From: Clostridia bacterium
GTDB lineage: Bacteria; Bacillota_A; Clostridia; Christensenellales; Aristaeellaceae
Assembly (NCBI GenBank): GCA_017399225.1
Contig: JAFQEB010000085.1
Location: 1 to 64,000, forward strand
Direction of reading: 5' to 3'
Length of the DNA: 64,000 bases
The position numbers and the translations under genes were made by a program. Of this stretch, positions 6,793 to 14,536 are shown piece after piece. Under the pieces are notes generated by a model that was not told where the DNA came from, searched no databases, and saw only the letters and a list, made by a program, of their open reading frames with translations. How positions within the stretch are numbered: position 1 is the first letter of the stretch; each line of letters opens with the position of its first letter.

Positions 6793-8733
6793 ATGAAGAG
6801 GCTACGCAATATCGGCATATTCGCCCACGTGGACGCGGGGAAGACGACGCTGTCCGAGCAGCTGCTGATGCATGCCGGGGCGATCCGCCGCGCCGGCAGC
6901 GTGGACGAGGGCACGGCCCACACCGACAGCCTGCCCGTGGAGCAGCGGCGCGGCATTTCCGTCAAGGCCAGCTGCGTGCGGCTGACGTGGAAGGACACCG
7001 CCATCAACCTGATCGACACCCCCGGCCACGTCGACTTTGCGGCCGAGGTGGAGCGGAGCCTGTGGGCGCTGGATGCGGCGGTGCTGGTGGTGTGCGCGGT
7101 GGAAGGCGTGCAGCCCCATACGGAGACGCTCTTCCATGCGCTGCGGGAGCAGGCCATCCCGGTGCTGATCTTCCTGAACAAGACCGACCGCGAGGGCGCG
7201 GACGTCCGGCGGGCGCTGGCGCAGGTGAAGCGCCTGCTGTCCGCCGATGCGGTGTGGATGGCGGACGGGGAGGCCATCGCCGAGACGGTCTGCCAGACGG
7301 ACGACGAGCTGCTGGAGCGCTATCTCTCCGGCGAGGAGATCGATCCCGCCTTCCTCCGCGACCGGCTGACGGAGATGACCTGCGCAGCGCAGGCGTATCC
7401 GGTCTTCAGCGGCTCGGCGCTGCGGGATGAAGGCGTCGTGCCGCTACTGGACGCGATGGTGGACATGCTGCCCGCCCCGGTGGAGAACGCCGCGGAGGCG
7501 CTGTGCGGCGTGGTGTTCGCCTCCGCGCAGGACAGGCTGCTGGGCCGGGGCGTGTGGGTGCGGCTGTACTCCGGCCGGCTGGAGAACCGCGCGCCGGTGA
7601 CGCTGCCGGCGGGGATCGACCCGCTGACGGGCGAGGAGCGCCTCGTGCAGCGCAAGATCAGCCAGATCCGCTCTGTCGACGGCAGCGACGCCGGGAGCCT
7701 GGCCGCCGGCGAGATCGGCGTGGTGTACGGCCTGGGCGACGTGGGCATCGGCCACATCCTGGGCGATGCGTCCCTGCTGCCCCGCCGCGTGGAACCCGGA
7801 CGGCTGCGCACGCCGCTGATCACCACGCAGGTGCTGCCGGAAAAGCCGGAGGAGATGCAGGCCCTGCGCGCGGCCTGCAGCGCACTGGCGGCGGAGGATC
7901 CGCTGCTGCAGGTGCGCTACGCCAGAGCGCTCAACGAGCTGCAGCTGCATGTGATGGGCACGATCCAGCTGGAGATCATCGCCGAGGAGCTCCGGGAGCG
8001 CTTCGGGCTGAAGGTCACCTTCACCAAACCGGCCGTGATCTACAAGGAGACCATCGCGCAGGCGGCCTCGGGCTTCGTGGCCTACACGATGCCCAAGCCC
8101 TGCTGGGCGATCATGCGCTTTGAGATCGAGCCGGCCCCGCGCGGCAGCGGCGTGACGTTCCGGTCCACCGTGCCTGTGCGCGACATCCTCCTGCGCTACC
8201 AGCATCAGGTGGAGCAGGCGCTGCCGCTGGCGCTGAGTCAGGGGCGGCTGGGCTGGCAGGTCACCGATGTGAACATCACGCTGGTGGAGGGCAACCATCA
8301 CCAGTTCCACACGCATCCGCTGGACTTCATCGTGGCGACGCCCTGGGGCATTCAGGATGGCCTGCGCCGGGGCGGCTCGACGCTGCTGGAGCCGATCCTC
8401 GAATGCCGCTTCCAGCTGCCGCCGGAGTGCGTGGGCCGGGTGATGAGCGACGTGGCGCTGATGCGCGGCGAGGTGACCCACACGGAGACGGACCTCGATC
8501 GTGTGCTGCTGACGGCGCTGGTGCCGGTGGCGACGAGCGTCGATTACGCGACGACGCTGGCCAGCGTGACCAGCGGGCGCGGCGGCATGAGCGTGCGGCT
8601 GAGCGGCTACCGGGAATGCCCGATGGAGCTGGGCGCGACGGCGCCGAGGCGCAACGTGGACCCGCTGGACACGGCGAAGTACATCCTCGCGGCCCGCAGC
8701 GCGCTGGAGGGCGGCATCTTCGATCTGGACTGA
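6793..8733 (+). CDS. TetM/TetO-type ribosomal-protection-like translational GTPase
   Basis: A 646-residue EF-G paralogue, close to the 639 residues of TetM. GTPase motifs: AHVDAGKTT (11-19), RGIS (53-56), DTPGH (75-79) and NKTD (129-132). Domains II to V follow in the usual order. Known TetM/TetO proteins remove tetracycline using a domain IV loop with Ser-Pro-Val. Here that site (about 500-512) reads GNHHQFHTHPLDF, closer to the EF-G pattern. Resistance therefore cannot be assumed; it may be a housekeeping or stress translocase-like factor. Start ATG sits behind GGAGG. Confidence 0.85.
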   Translation: MKRLRNIGIFAHVDAGKTTLSEQLLMHAGAIRRAGSVDEGTAHTDSLPVEQRRGISVKASCVRLTWKDTAINLIDTPGHVDFAAEVERSLWALDAAVLVVCAVEGVQPHTETLFHALREQAIPVLIFLNKTDREGADVRRALAQVKRLLSADAVWMADGEAIAETVCQTDDELLERYLSGEEIDPAFLRDRLTEMTCAAQAYPVFSGSALRDEGVVPLLDAMVDMLPAPVENAAEALCGVVFASAQDRLLGRGVWVRLYSGRLENRAPVTLPAGIDPLTGEERLVQRKISQIRSVDGSDAGSLAAGEIGVVYGLGDVGIGHILGDASLLPRRVEPGRLRTPLITTQVLPEKPEEMQALRAACSALAAEDPLLQVRYARALNELQLHVMGTIQLEIIAEELRERFGLKVTFTKPAVIYKETIAQAASGFVAYTMPKPCWAIMRFEIEPAPRGSGVTFRSTVPVRDILLRYQHQVEQALPLALSQGRLGWQVTDVNITLVEGNHHQFHTHPLDFIVATPWGIQDGLRRGGSTLLEPILECRFQLPPECVGRVMSDVALMRGEVTHTETDLDRVLLTALVPVATSVDYATTLASVTSGRGGMSVRLSGYRECPMELGATAPRRNVDPLDTAKYILAARSALEGGIFDLD

Positions 8734-8803
8734 CACGCGGGCGTACTCAGAGAGGAAGGACAACTCAATCGCGAAAACGGGTTAAGGGGCATCACGCCGG
8801 AAC

Positions 8804-8857
8804 GGCTCCCCAGTGGGGAGTTCGCCGGAGGCGAAAGTGACAAGTGATGTTGAATGG
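8804..8857 (+). repeat. dispersed 54-bp repeat, copy 1
   Basis: Begins GGCTCCCCAGTGGGGAGTTC and ends GATGTTGAATGG. It holds two small hairpins (CTCCCCAGTGGGGAG and TTCGCCGGAGGCGAA). Copy 2 lies 87 bases on; copy 3 is at 58851. Confidence 0.8.
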
Positions 8858-8890
8858 CTCCTTACGGGGTGCAGGGCATTCCGTTGGAGT

Positions 8891-8944
8891 GTGTCCCCAG
8901 TGGGGACTTCGCCGAAGGCGAAAACGACGAGGAATGTTGAATGG
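8891..8944 (+). repeat. dispersed 54-bp repeat, copy 2
   Basis: GTGTCCCCAGTGGGGACTTC start, GAATGTTGAATGG end, same length as copy 1. Base changes in the two hairpin arms are compensated (CTCCCC..GGGGAG versus GTCCCC..GGGGAC), so the fold is kept. Confidence 0.8.
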
Positions 8945-9140
8945 AGGCCCTGCCCGCCGGAGGCACGCTGCATAAAGGACAACTGCCAAATAAAAGCCTC
9001 CCATGGCGAAGCCCCCGGAAGCATACGCCTTTGAGGGTCATTCCGGAACGGAATCCCTCAAACAGTCCGCGCAACCGACAAGGAAGCCGTCATCCCGACC
9101 ATTCTCCCCGTACTGCCAAAGCAAAAAAGGACATACAATA

Positions 9141-9173
9141 CCGCCGGACGCCCCATCACAGGCCGTCCGGCGG
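9141..9173 (-). terminator. terminator of the SDR gene
   Basis: Stem CCGCCGGACG / CGTCCGGCGG. On the minus strand it is followed by TATTGTATGTCCTTTTTT. It lies 10 bases beyond the SDR stop. Confidence 0.65.
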
Positions 9174-9182
9174 TTCTGTATC

Positions 9183-9893
9183 TCACTCCTCCAGCGTCCA
9201 CCCGTGATCGCCGTGGTAGATCATCTGACGGGTCATGCCGCCGTCGATGCAGATGTTCTCGCCGGTGATGAACCCGGCTTTCTCCGATGCGAGGAACAGC
9301 GCCATGTGGGCGATGTCCAGCGGATGGCCGACCCGCCCGGCAGGCTGCTGCACGGCGTCGGGCCCCTCGTATACGGTGAAGGCCGTATCGATCCACCCGG
9401 GGGAGACCGAGTTGACGCGCACCTTCCCCCGCAGGCTGACGGCCAGCGCATGGGTCAGCGCGGCGATGCCGCCCTTGGCAGCGGTGTAGGATTCGGTCTG
9501 CGGCTGGCTCATCCGGTCGCGACTGGAGGAGATGTTCAGCACCGATGCCCCCGGGGCGAAGTGGGGCAGGAAGAGCTTCGTGAGGTAGAACGCGGCTGTG
9601 ACGCCCACGTCCAGCGCGCGGGTGAAATCCTCCCACGTGCAGTCGGCGATGCCCGTCATCATCGGCGGCGCGTTGTTGACCAGCACGTCGACGCGCCCGT
9701 GGTCAGCGATCACCTTCGCGGCAAAGCGCTCCAGCGTGGCCTTGTCGCCGATATCGCCGACGAAGTACGGGTTCTCCTGCACGTCGATGGGGCAGACGAT
9801 GGCGCCGGTCTTCGCAAACTCCTCACAGATGCAGCGGCCGATGCCGCCTGCGCCGCCGGTCACGACGATGACCTTTCCGGTGAACTCTCCCAT
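9183..9893 (-). CDS. short-chain dehydrogenase/reductase (SDR)
   Basis: A 236-residue classical SDR, NAD(P)-dependent and cytoplasmic. The cofactor loop TGGAGGIG is at 12-19, VNNA at 72-75, the catalytic Ser near 122-124, Tyr136 and Lys140 in 'SYTAAKGG', and 'NSVSPGWI' after it. Asp37 at the end of the second strand ('CPID') suggests preference for NAD. The substrate is unknown; relatives reduce sugars, steroids or acyl groups. The ATG is behind AAAGGAGG. It stands alone between a repeat region and yitT. Confidence 0.88.
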   Translation of the reverse strand: MGEFTGKVIVVTGGAGGIGRCICEEFAKTGAIVCPIDVQENPYFVGDIGDKATLERFAAKVIADHGRVDVLVNNAPPMMTGIADCTWEDFTRALDVGVTAAFYLTKLFLPHFAPGASVLNISSSRDRMSQPQTESYTAAKGGIAALTHALAVSLRGKVRVNSVSPGWIDTAFTVYEGPDAVQQPAGRVGHPLDIAHMALFLASEKAGFITGENICIDGGMTRQMIYHGDHGWTLEE

Positions 9894-9932
9894 AATATAC
9901 CTCCTTTGAGGAATCCTGAAACATACCTCGAT

Positions 9933-10796
9933 TCATTCGCGCTTCGCGATCGAGAAACCGCGTCCGTGCACCTCGGTCACCTTGGAAACGATCATGAAGC
10001 ACTCCGGATCGATCTCATGCACGAGGCGCTCCAGCTTGACCAGCTCGCGGCTGGAGATGACGCTCATGACGACCTCTGTGGGGGTGTGCAGGTAGCCGCC
10101 CTCGCCGTGGAGCAGCGTCACGCCGCGGTCCACCTGCGAGAGGATGGCGGCGCTGATCTCGCGGGATCTGCCGGAGATGATCCGGACCTCGGTGCGGCTG
10201 GTGCCCAGCATGAGCATCTTGTCCAGCATCACGGTATAGATGATGGCCAGCACGATGCCGTAGAGCACCGCGTCCACGGAGGCGCCGAAGGCAAGCTGCA
10301 TCAGCAGGATGAGGAAGTCGAAGGCATACATGCTCACTGAAACGGGGATGCGCAGGTACTTCTGCAGCGCCAGCATGGGGATGTCCAGCCCGCCGGTGGA
10401 GGCGCCTGCGCGGATGACGATCCCCAGCGATATGCCGATGCCCAGGCCGAAGAAGATCGTGTTCAGCAGCAGGTCGTGGGTGAGCACGAGATCGCCCATG
10501 AACCAGCCGATCGCCTCCAGGAAGGCCGGATACAGCAGGGAGCTGGCGATGGTGGACAGCACGAGGTTCCGCCCCAGCATCACCCAGCCCAGTAGCAGCA
10601 TCAGGATGTTGAAGGCCATCACGAAGCCGGACACGGGCAGGCCGGTCAGCTGGTTGACGACCATCGCCAGACCCGTGGTGCCGCCAGTCACCAGCCCCGT
10701 GGGCAGCAGGAAGACCCTGACGGACAGGGCGTAGAGAAAGTTGCCGGCGATGACCGCAAGGGCGGACGTCAGCCTTCTGGTCGCGTTCTTTTTCAT
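9933..10796 (-). CDS. YitT-family membrane protein
   Basis: A 287-residue protein with about five hydrophobic helices in the first 175 residues (including 'GLVTGGTTGLAMVVNQLTGL' and 'GIGIGISLGIVIRAGASTGG'), then a soluble C-terminal DUF2179 domain ('VMSVISSRELVKLERLVHEI'). The function of YitT proteins is not established. Only a distant AAGGAG precedes the ATG. It is divergent from feoA and shares the intergenic region with the iron operator. Confidence 0.88.
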   Translation of the reverse strand: MKKNATRRLTSALAVIAGNFLYALSVRVFLLPTGLVTGGTTGLAMVVNQLTGLPVSGFVMAFNILMLLLGWVMLGRNLVLSTIASSLLYPAFLEAIGWFMGDLVLTHDLLLNTIFFGLGIGISLGIVIRAGASTGGLDIPMLALQKYLRIPVSVSMYAFDFLILLMQLAFGASVDAVLYGIVLAIIYTVMLDKMLMLGTSRTEVRIISGRSREISAAILSQVDRGVTLLHGEGGYLHTPTEVVMSVISSRELVKLERLVHEIDPECFMIVSKVTEVHGRGFSIAKRE

Positions 10797-10914
10797 GGGC
10801 GTATACCGTTCTCCTTTTCGTCAGCACAGGATTGTGCAACATTATAGCACATCCGGATGCGGATTGCACATGAAATTTTCGCGCGATTTTCGCTGGAAAT
10901 CCGCAGGAAAACCC

Positions 10915-10943
10915 TTGACAAGGCAGGGCAGAGGTGGTATATT
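10915..10943 (+). promoter_or_regulatory. feoAB promoter
   Basis: -35 TTGACA (10915-10920), a 17-bp spacer, and -10 TATATT (10938-10943). Confidence 0.8.
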
Positions 10944-10951
10944 ATGAACGC

Positions 10952-10969
10952 AGTTAGCTTAAACTAACT
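10952..10969. promoter_or_regulatory. DtxR/IdeR-like iron operator of feoAB
   Basis: AGTTAGCTTAAACTAACT is an almost perfect 18-bp palindrome sitting on the expected transcription start. TTAG..CTAA half-sites of this form are typical of DtxR-family (IdeR/MntR-like) metal repressors rather than of Fur. Iron repression is inferred. Confidence 0.65.
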
Positions 10970-10985
10970 TCGCAAGGAAGGTTCG

Positions 10986-11207
10986 GTGATCAGCATGGAT
11001 CTGACGAAAGCTGTGGTGGGGCAGGAGTACATCATCCGCGACATCGTTGCCGATGACGAGGAGATGGAAGCGTTCCTGTTCTCTCTGGGGTGTTACAGCG
11101 GGGAGCCGATCACGGTCGTGTCCCGGCGCCGCAGCGGCTGCGTCGTGGCGATCAAGGACGCCCGCTACAACATCGATATGCAGCTGGCCGGGGCCATCAT
11201 CGTGTGA
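10986..11207 (+). CDS. feoA: ferrous iron transport protein A
   Basis: A 73-residue cytoplasmic SH3-like protein that supports FeoB. The family pattern is present: a 'LFSLGCYSGEPITVV' core and a terminal 'YNIDMQLAGAIIV'. The GTG at 10986 sits 5 bases behind AAGGAAG; an ATG at 10995 would give 70 residues and is an equal alternative. feoB follows after 131 bases. Confidence 0.88.
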   Translation: MISMDLTKAVVGQEYIIRDIVADDEEMEAFLFSLGCYSGEPITVVSRRRSGCVVAIKDARYNIDMQLAGAIIV

Positions 11208-11274
11208 CACGCGTGAAGGCCATCCGCCATTCCTCGGGGGACGCAAGGAACCCGGGGCTGCATTTTGCCCCACG

Positions 11275-11302
11275 AGTTAGAGCTGGTTAACTATAGTTAG
11301 AG
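11275..11302. promoter_or_regulatory. second palindrome between feoA and feoB
   Basis: TAACTATAGTTA (11288-11299) is a perfect palindrome, with extra GTTAG half-sites at 11276 and 11296. It resembles the operator before feoA and may be a second metal-repressor site or part of an internal promoter for feoB. Confidence 0.4.
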
Positions 11303-11338
11303 ACTGCGAATCGTATCGGAAACGAGGAGGAGAACCCC

Positions 11339-13357
11339 ATGAGAATTGCACTGACGGGTAACCCCAACAGCGGCAAGACGACGATGTACAACGCCCTGAC
11401 TGGCCGCAATGAGAAGGTCGGCAACTGGGCAGGCGTGACGGTGGAGCGCAAGGAGCACGCCATCAGGAGCGCCTATGCCAACGGCCGGAGCGACCTGATC
11501 GCCGTTGACCTGCCCGGCGCTTACTCGATGTCCCCCTTCACGAGCGAGGAGAGCATCACCAGCTCCTACGTGCGCAACGAGAAGCCGGACGTGATCGTCA
11601 ACATCGTCGACGCGACGAACCTGAGCCGCAGCCTGTTCTTCACCACGCAGCTGCTGGAACTGGGCATTCCCATGGTGGTCGCGCTGAACAAGGCGGACGT
11701 GAACGAGAAGAAGAAGACCGAGATCGACGTGGCGGCGCTGTCCGCGGCGCTGGGCTGCCCGGTGCTGGAGACCGTGTCCACCACCAGTGAGGGCCTGAAG
11801 GAGGTCATCGCCAAGGCGGTGGAGCAGGCCGGCAAGGAGCAGAAGGCGCCCTACGTGCAGGGCGACATCGACCTGACCGACAAGGCCGTGGTCGAGAAGG
11901 CTGACCGCGCCCGCTTTGCCTTTGTCAACGGCATCGTGAAGAAGGTGGAGAAGCGCGTCGTCAAGACCGCCGACAAGAACGTGCAGGACAAGATCGACGC
12001 GGTGGTCACCCATCCCATCCTGGGCCTGCTGATCTTCGCGGCCATCATGTTCGGCGTGTTCTGGGTCTCCCAGGCCGAGGGCGGTCTGGGCATCTGGCTG
12101 GCCGGCGTGCTGGAGGGCTGGATGGAGGTCGTCACCGAGTGGGTGGCGGTTCTGGTCGAGGACGCGTCCCCGATCCTGCAGTCCCTGGTGGTTGACGGCA
12201 TCGTGGGCGGCGTGGCGGCCGTGCTGGGCTTCCTGCCGCTGGTGATGGTGATGTACTTCCTCATCGCCCTGCTGGAGGACTGCGGCTACATGGCCCGTGC
12301 CTCCGTGGTGCTCGATCCCATCTTCAAGAAGGTCGGCCTGTCCGGCAAGTCCGTGATCCCCTTCGTCATCGGCACCGGCTGCGCCATCCCCGGCGTCATG
12401 GCCTGCCGCACCATCCGCAACGAGCGCGAGCGCCGCGCCACCGCGATGCTGACGCCCTTCATGCCCTGCGGCGCGAAGCTGCCCGTCATCGCCCTGTTCA
12501 CCGGTGCGTTCTTCGCTGATGCGAGCTGGGTGGGCCCGCTGATGTACTTCGTGGGCATCGCGCTGATCTTCTTCGGCGCGCTGCTGATCAATGCCATCAC
12601 CGGCCACAAGGTCCGCAAGTCTTACTTCATCATCGAGCTGCCCGAGTACAAGGCGCCCTCCTTCGTCCGCGCGTTCATGTCCATGCTGAGCCGCGGCTGG
12701 GCCTACATCGTCAAGGCCGGCACCATCATCCTGCTGTGCAACACCGTCGTGCAGGTGATGCAGTCCTTCGCGTGGAACTTCCAGCCTGCTGAGACGGCGG
12801 ACGCCTCCATCCTCGCTTCCATCGCCCAGCCCTTCGCGTACCTGCTGGTGCCCGTGGTGGGCGTGCTGAGCTGGCAGCTGGCGGCGGCGGCCGTGACCGG
12901 CTTCATCGCCAAGGAGAACGTCGTCGGCACCCTCGCCGTGTGCTTCGTGGGCCTGGAGAACCTGATCGACACCGAGGAGCTGGCCCTGATGGAGGGCGCC
13001 GGCGCGGAGGTCGCGGCGGTGATGGCCATCACCAAGGTCGCGGCTCTGGCTTACCTGATGTTCAACCTGTTCAGTCCGCCGTGCTTCGCAGCCATCGGCG
13101 CGATGAACTCCGAGATGAAGAGCGCCAGGTGGCTCTGGGGCGGCATCGGCCTGCAGCTGGCCACCGGTTTCACCGTGGGCTATCTGGTGTACACCATCGG
13201 CACCCTGATCACCGACGCGTCCCTGCTGAACGTGGGCGCGGCCATCGCCGGCGGCGTTGCCGTGGCGGCCTTCGTGGCGATCATTGTGGGTATCATCCTG
13301 AACACCCGCAGGAACCTGAAGGCCGAGTACGAGCTGAAGGCAAAGGCGAAGGCGTAA
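11339..13357 (+). CDS. feoB: ferrous iron transporter B
   Basis: A 672-residue inner-membrane Fe(II) transporter. The N-terminal G domain has GNPNSGKTT (7-15), DLPG (57-60) and NKAD (117-120), followed by a helical GDI region. The membrane part contains the two Gate regions ('GCAIPGVMACRTI' and 'AAAVTGFIAKENVVGT') with their conserved Cys, Arg and Glu-Asn residues. Length is typical for short FeoB. The ATG follows GAGGAGG. It forms an operon with feoA and the small Cys-rich gene behind it, under the operator at 10952. Confidence 0.96.
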   Translation: MRIALTGNPNSGKTTMYNALTGRNEKVGNWAGVTVERKEHAIRSAYANGRSDLIAVDLPGAYSMSPFTSEESITSSYVRNEKPDVIVNIVDATNLSRSLFFTTQLLELGIPMVVALNKADVNEKKKTEIDVAALSAALGCPVLETVSTTSEGLKEVIAKAVEQAGKEQKAPYVQGDIDLTDKAVVEKADRARFAFVNGIVKKVEKRVVKTADKNVQDKIDAVVTHPILGLLIFAAIMFGVFWVSQAEGGLGIWLAGVLEGWMEVVTEWVAVLVEDASPILQSLVVDGIVGGVAAVLGFLPLVMVMYFLIALLEDCGYMARASVVLDPIFKKVGLSGKSVIPFVIGTGCAIPGVMACRTIRNERERRATAMLTPFMPCGAKLPVIALFTGAFFADASWVGPLMYFVGIALIFFGALLINAITGHKVRKSYFIIELPEYKAPSFVRAFMSMLSRGWAYIVKAGTIILLCNTVVQVMQSFAWNFQPAETADASILASIAQPFAYLLVPVVGVLSWQLAAAAVTGFIAKENVVGTLAVCFVGLENLIDTEELALMEGAGAEVAAVMAITKVAALAYLMFNLFSPPCFAAIGAMNSEMKSARWLWGGIGLQLATGFTVGYLVYTIGTLITDASLLNVGAAIAGGVAVAAFVAIIVGIILNTRRNLKAEYELKAKAKA

Positions 13358-13381
13358 ACGACCTCGCAAGGAGGCTGTACC

Positions 13382-13525
13382 ATGACGGATTTTCTCATTG
13401 TCCTTATCGTGCTGCTGATTGTCGGCGGAGCCGGCTTCTACGTCTGGCGTGCAAAGAAGCGCGGCCAGAAGTGCATCGGCTGTCCCTATGCGGGCAAGGA
13501 AGGCTGCAGCTGCAGCAAAAAGTAA
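13382..13525 (+). CDS. FeoB-associated Cys-rich membrane peptide
   Basis: A 47-residue protein with one N-terminal transmembrane helix (about residues 4-22), a basic stretch (RAKKRGQK), and a short tail with four cysteines (C31, C34, C42, C44) that could bind a metal. This matches the small 'FeoB-associated Cys-rich' proteins known behind feoB in Firmicutes, which may play the part of FeoC. It starts 24 bases after feoB behind AAGGAGG. Confidence 0.85.
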   Translation: MTDFLIVLIVLLIVGGAGFYVWRAKKRGQKCIGCPYAGKEGCSCSKK

Positions 13526-13545
13526 GATCATCTCCTCAGACACAT

Positions 13546-13578
13546 GGCAGACCTGCGATGCGGCGGGTCTGCCCTTTT
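13546..13578 (+). terminator. terminator of the feo operon
   Basis: Stem GGCAGACC / GGTCTGCC with the tail CTTTTGC. Confidence 0.7.
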
Positions 13579-13587
13579 GCATGCAGA

Positions 13588-13621
13588 AGGAGCAGCCTGC
13601 CGGGATGGGCGGACTGCTCCT
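13588..13621 (-). terminator. hairpin at the end of the AraC gene
   Basis: AGGAGCAG / CTGCTCCT stem a few bases from the AraC stop. Without a clear T-run it may act only as a convergent-transcription barrier. Confidence 0.45.
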
Positions 13622-13624
13622 GCA

Positions 13625-14368
13625 TTATGCGTCTGTGTCGGTGATGGCGGGGGCGTGGCGGCGGTACTCGCCGGGCGTCATGCCGCAGTAGCGGCGGAAG
13701 ACGCTGATGAAGTGGCTTTCGGAACTGAAGGCAAGGGTGTGGGCGATATCCGGGATGGACTGGTCGGTGAATTCGAGGGCCTTGCGGGCGGCCTCCAGAC
13801 GGCGCCGGGTCACGTATTCGCCGATGGGCATGCCCACCTCCCGCCGGAACAGCCGGGACAGGTACGCCCGGGAAAGCCCGCTGACGCTGCACAGCTCCTC
13901 CACGGTGATGCGCCGGTGCAGATGGGTGTGGATGTGCTCCGTACAGCGCAGGATGGGGCGGGGATAGCCGCCGTGGCGCTGCAGATGGCGCATCCGCCCG
14001 GCGTAATCGTCGATCAGCTCCCGGTGCAGCGCGTGGATCTCCGCCTCCGCGCGGCAGCGGTCGATGCGCCGGATGTACAGGTCGCTGAGGTTGAAGGCGG
14101 TCTCCGCATCCAGCCCGCCGGCCATGCAGTAGCGGGTGATGAAGGCCACGGTGATGACCAGATGGTAGCGCAGGTTCTGTATCGGATCGTCGCTCAGCCG
14201 GCCGAAGCCCTCCTGCCCCAGCGGCGTGGACAGCCGCAGCGCCTCCTCGCGGTCGCCGGCCTGAATGGCGCGGTAGAAGGCTGTTTCCCGATCGTAGGGG
14301 AGGTGTGTGAATAGATTCTCGCGGTTGTCGAATTCCGTGCGGGCCAGATCGCGCTGGATGTTCGTCAT
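13625..14368 (-). CDS. AraC-family transcriptional regulator
   Basis: A 247-residue regulator. The last hundred residues form the double helix-turn-helix: 'VEELCSVSGLSRAYLSRLFR' and then 'IPDIAHTLAFSSESHFISVF' with 'CGMTPGEYRR'. The N-terminal 140 residues look helical rather than like a cupin. Start ATG at 14368 follows AAGGAGG. It is divergent from the GH16-GH5 genes and is the likely activator of that beta-glucan unit; the effector is unknown. Confidence 0.88.
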   Translation of the reverse strand: MTNIQRDLARTEFDNRENLFTHLPYDRETAFYRAIQAGDREEALRLSTPLGQEGFGRLSDDPIQNLRYHLVITVAFITRYCMAGGLDAETAFNLSDLYIRRIDRCRAEAEIHALHRELIDDYAGRMRHLQRHGGYPRPILRCTEHIHTHLHRRITVEELCSVSGLSRAYLSRLFRREVGMPIGEYVTRRRLEAARKALEFTDQSIPDIAHTLAFSSESHFISVFRRYCGMTPGEYRRHAPAITDTDA

Positions 14369-14427
14369 GCGCTCGCCTCCTTCTGATATAACGATATCAC
14401 ATCTGACGCCATCGTTCAAGCACGGAT

Positions 14428-14457
14428 CTGACAAACAGGGCACAAATTTGATATACG
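14428..14457 (+). promoter_or_regulatory. putative promoter of the GH16-GH5 operon
   Basis: CTGACA (14428-14433), an 18-bp spacer, and an extended -10 TGaTATACG (14449-14457). The inverted repeat GATAT-AACG-ATATC (14385-14398) lies upstream, between the AraC start and this promoter. Confidence 0.5.
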
Positions 14458-14536
14458 CAGCGCCACTCCATGATTATGATGAAAGCAAAGGCGAAAGCCG
14501 GACGAAGTGGATCAACAAGCGAAAGGAAGCGATCCG

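Larger units (their letters stand above)
8734..9140. other. gene-free repeat-rich spacer
   Basis: About 400 bases between the GTPase gene and the SDR gene. Besides the two 54-bp repeats it holds a CCCTGCCCGCCGGAGGC motif (8947) also seen at base 13 of the window. No open frame here has a ribosome binding site or a protein-like composition. Confidence 0.6.

Noticed and set aside
6793..8733. Firm annotation as a tetracycline resistance gene
   Set aside because: The loop essential for drug release is not conserved and the control leader is absent, so only the TetM-like family call is kept.
8782..9074. Short open frames on both strands in the repeat region after the GTPase gene
   Set aside because: All are translations of the 54-bp repeats and nearby palindromes; none has a start with a ribosome binding site.
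11297..13582. 761-codon open frame on the minus strand opposite feoB
   Set aside because: It is the antisense of a gene with perfect FeoB motifs; its translation is His/Gln/Asp-rich low-complexity sequence without any domain, an effect of high GC content.
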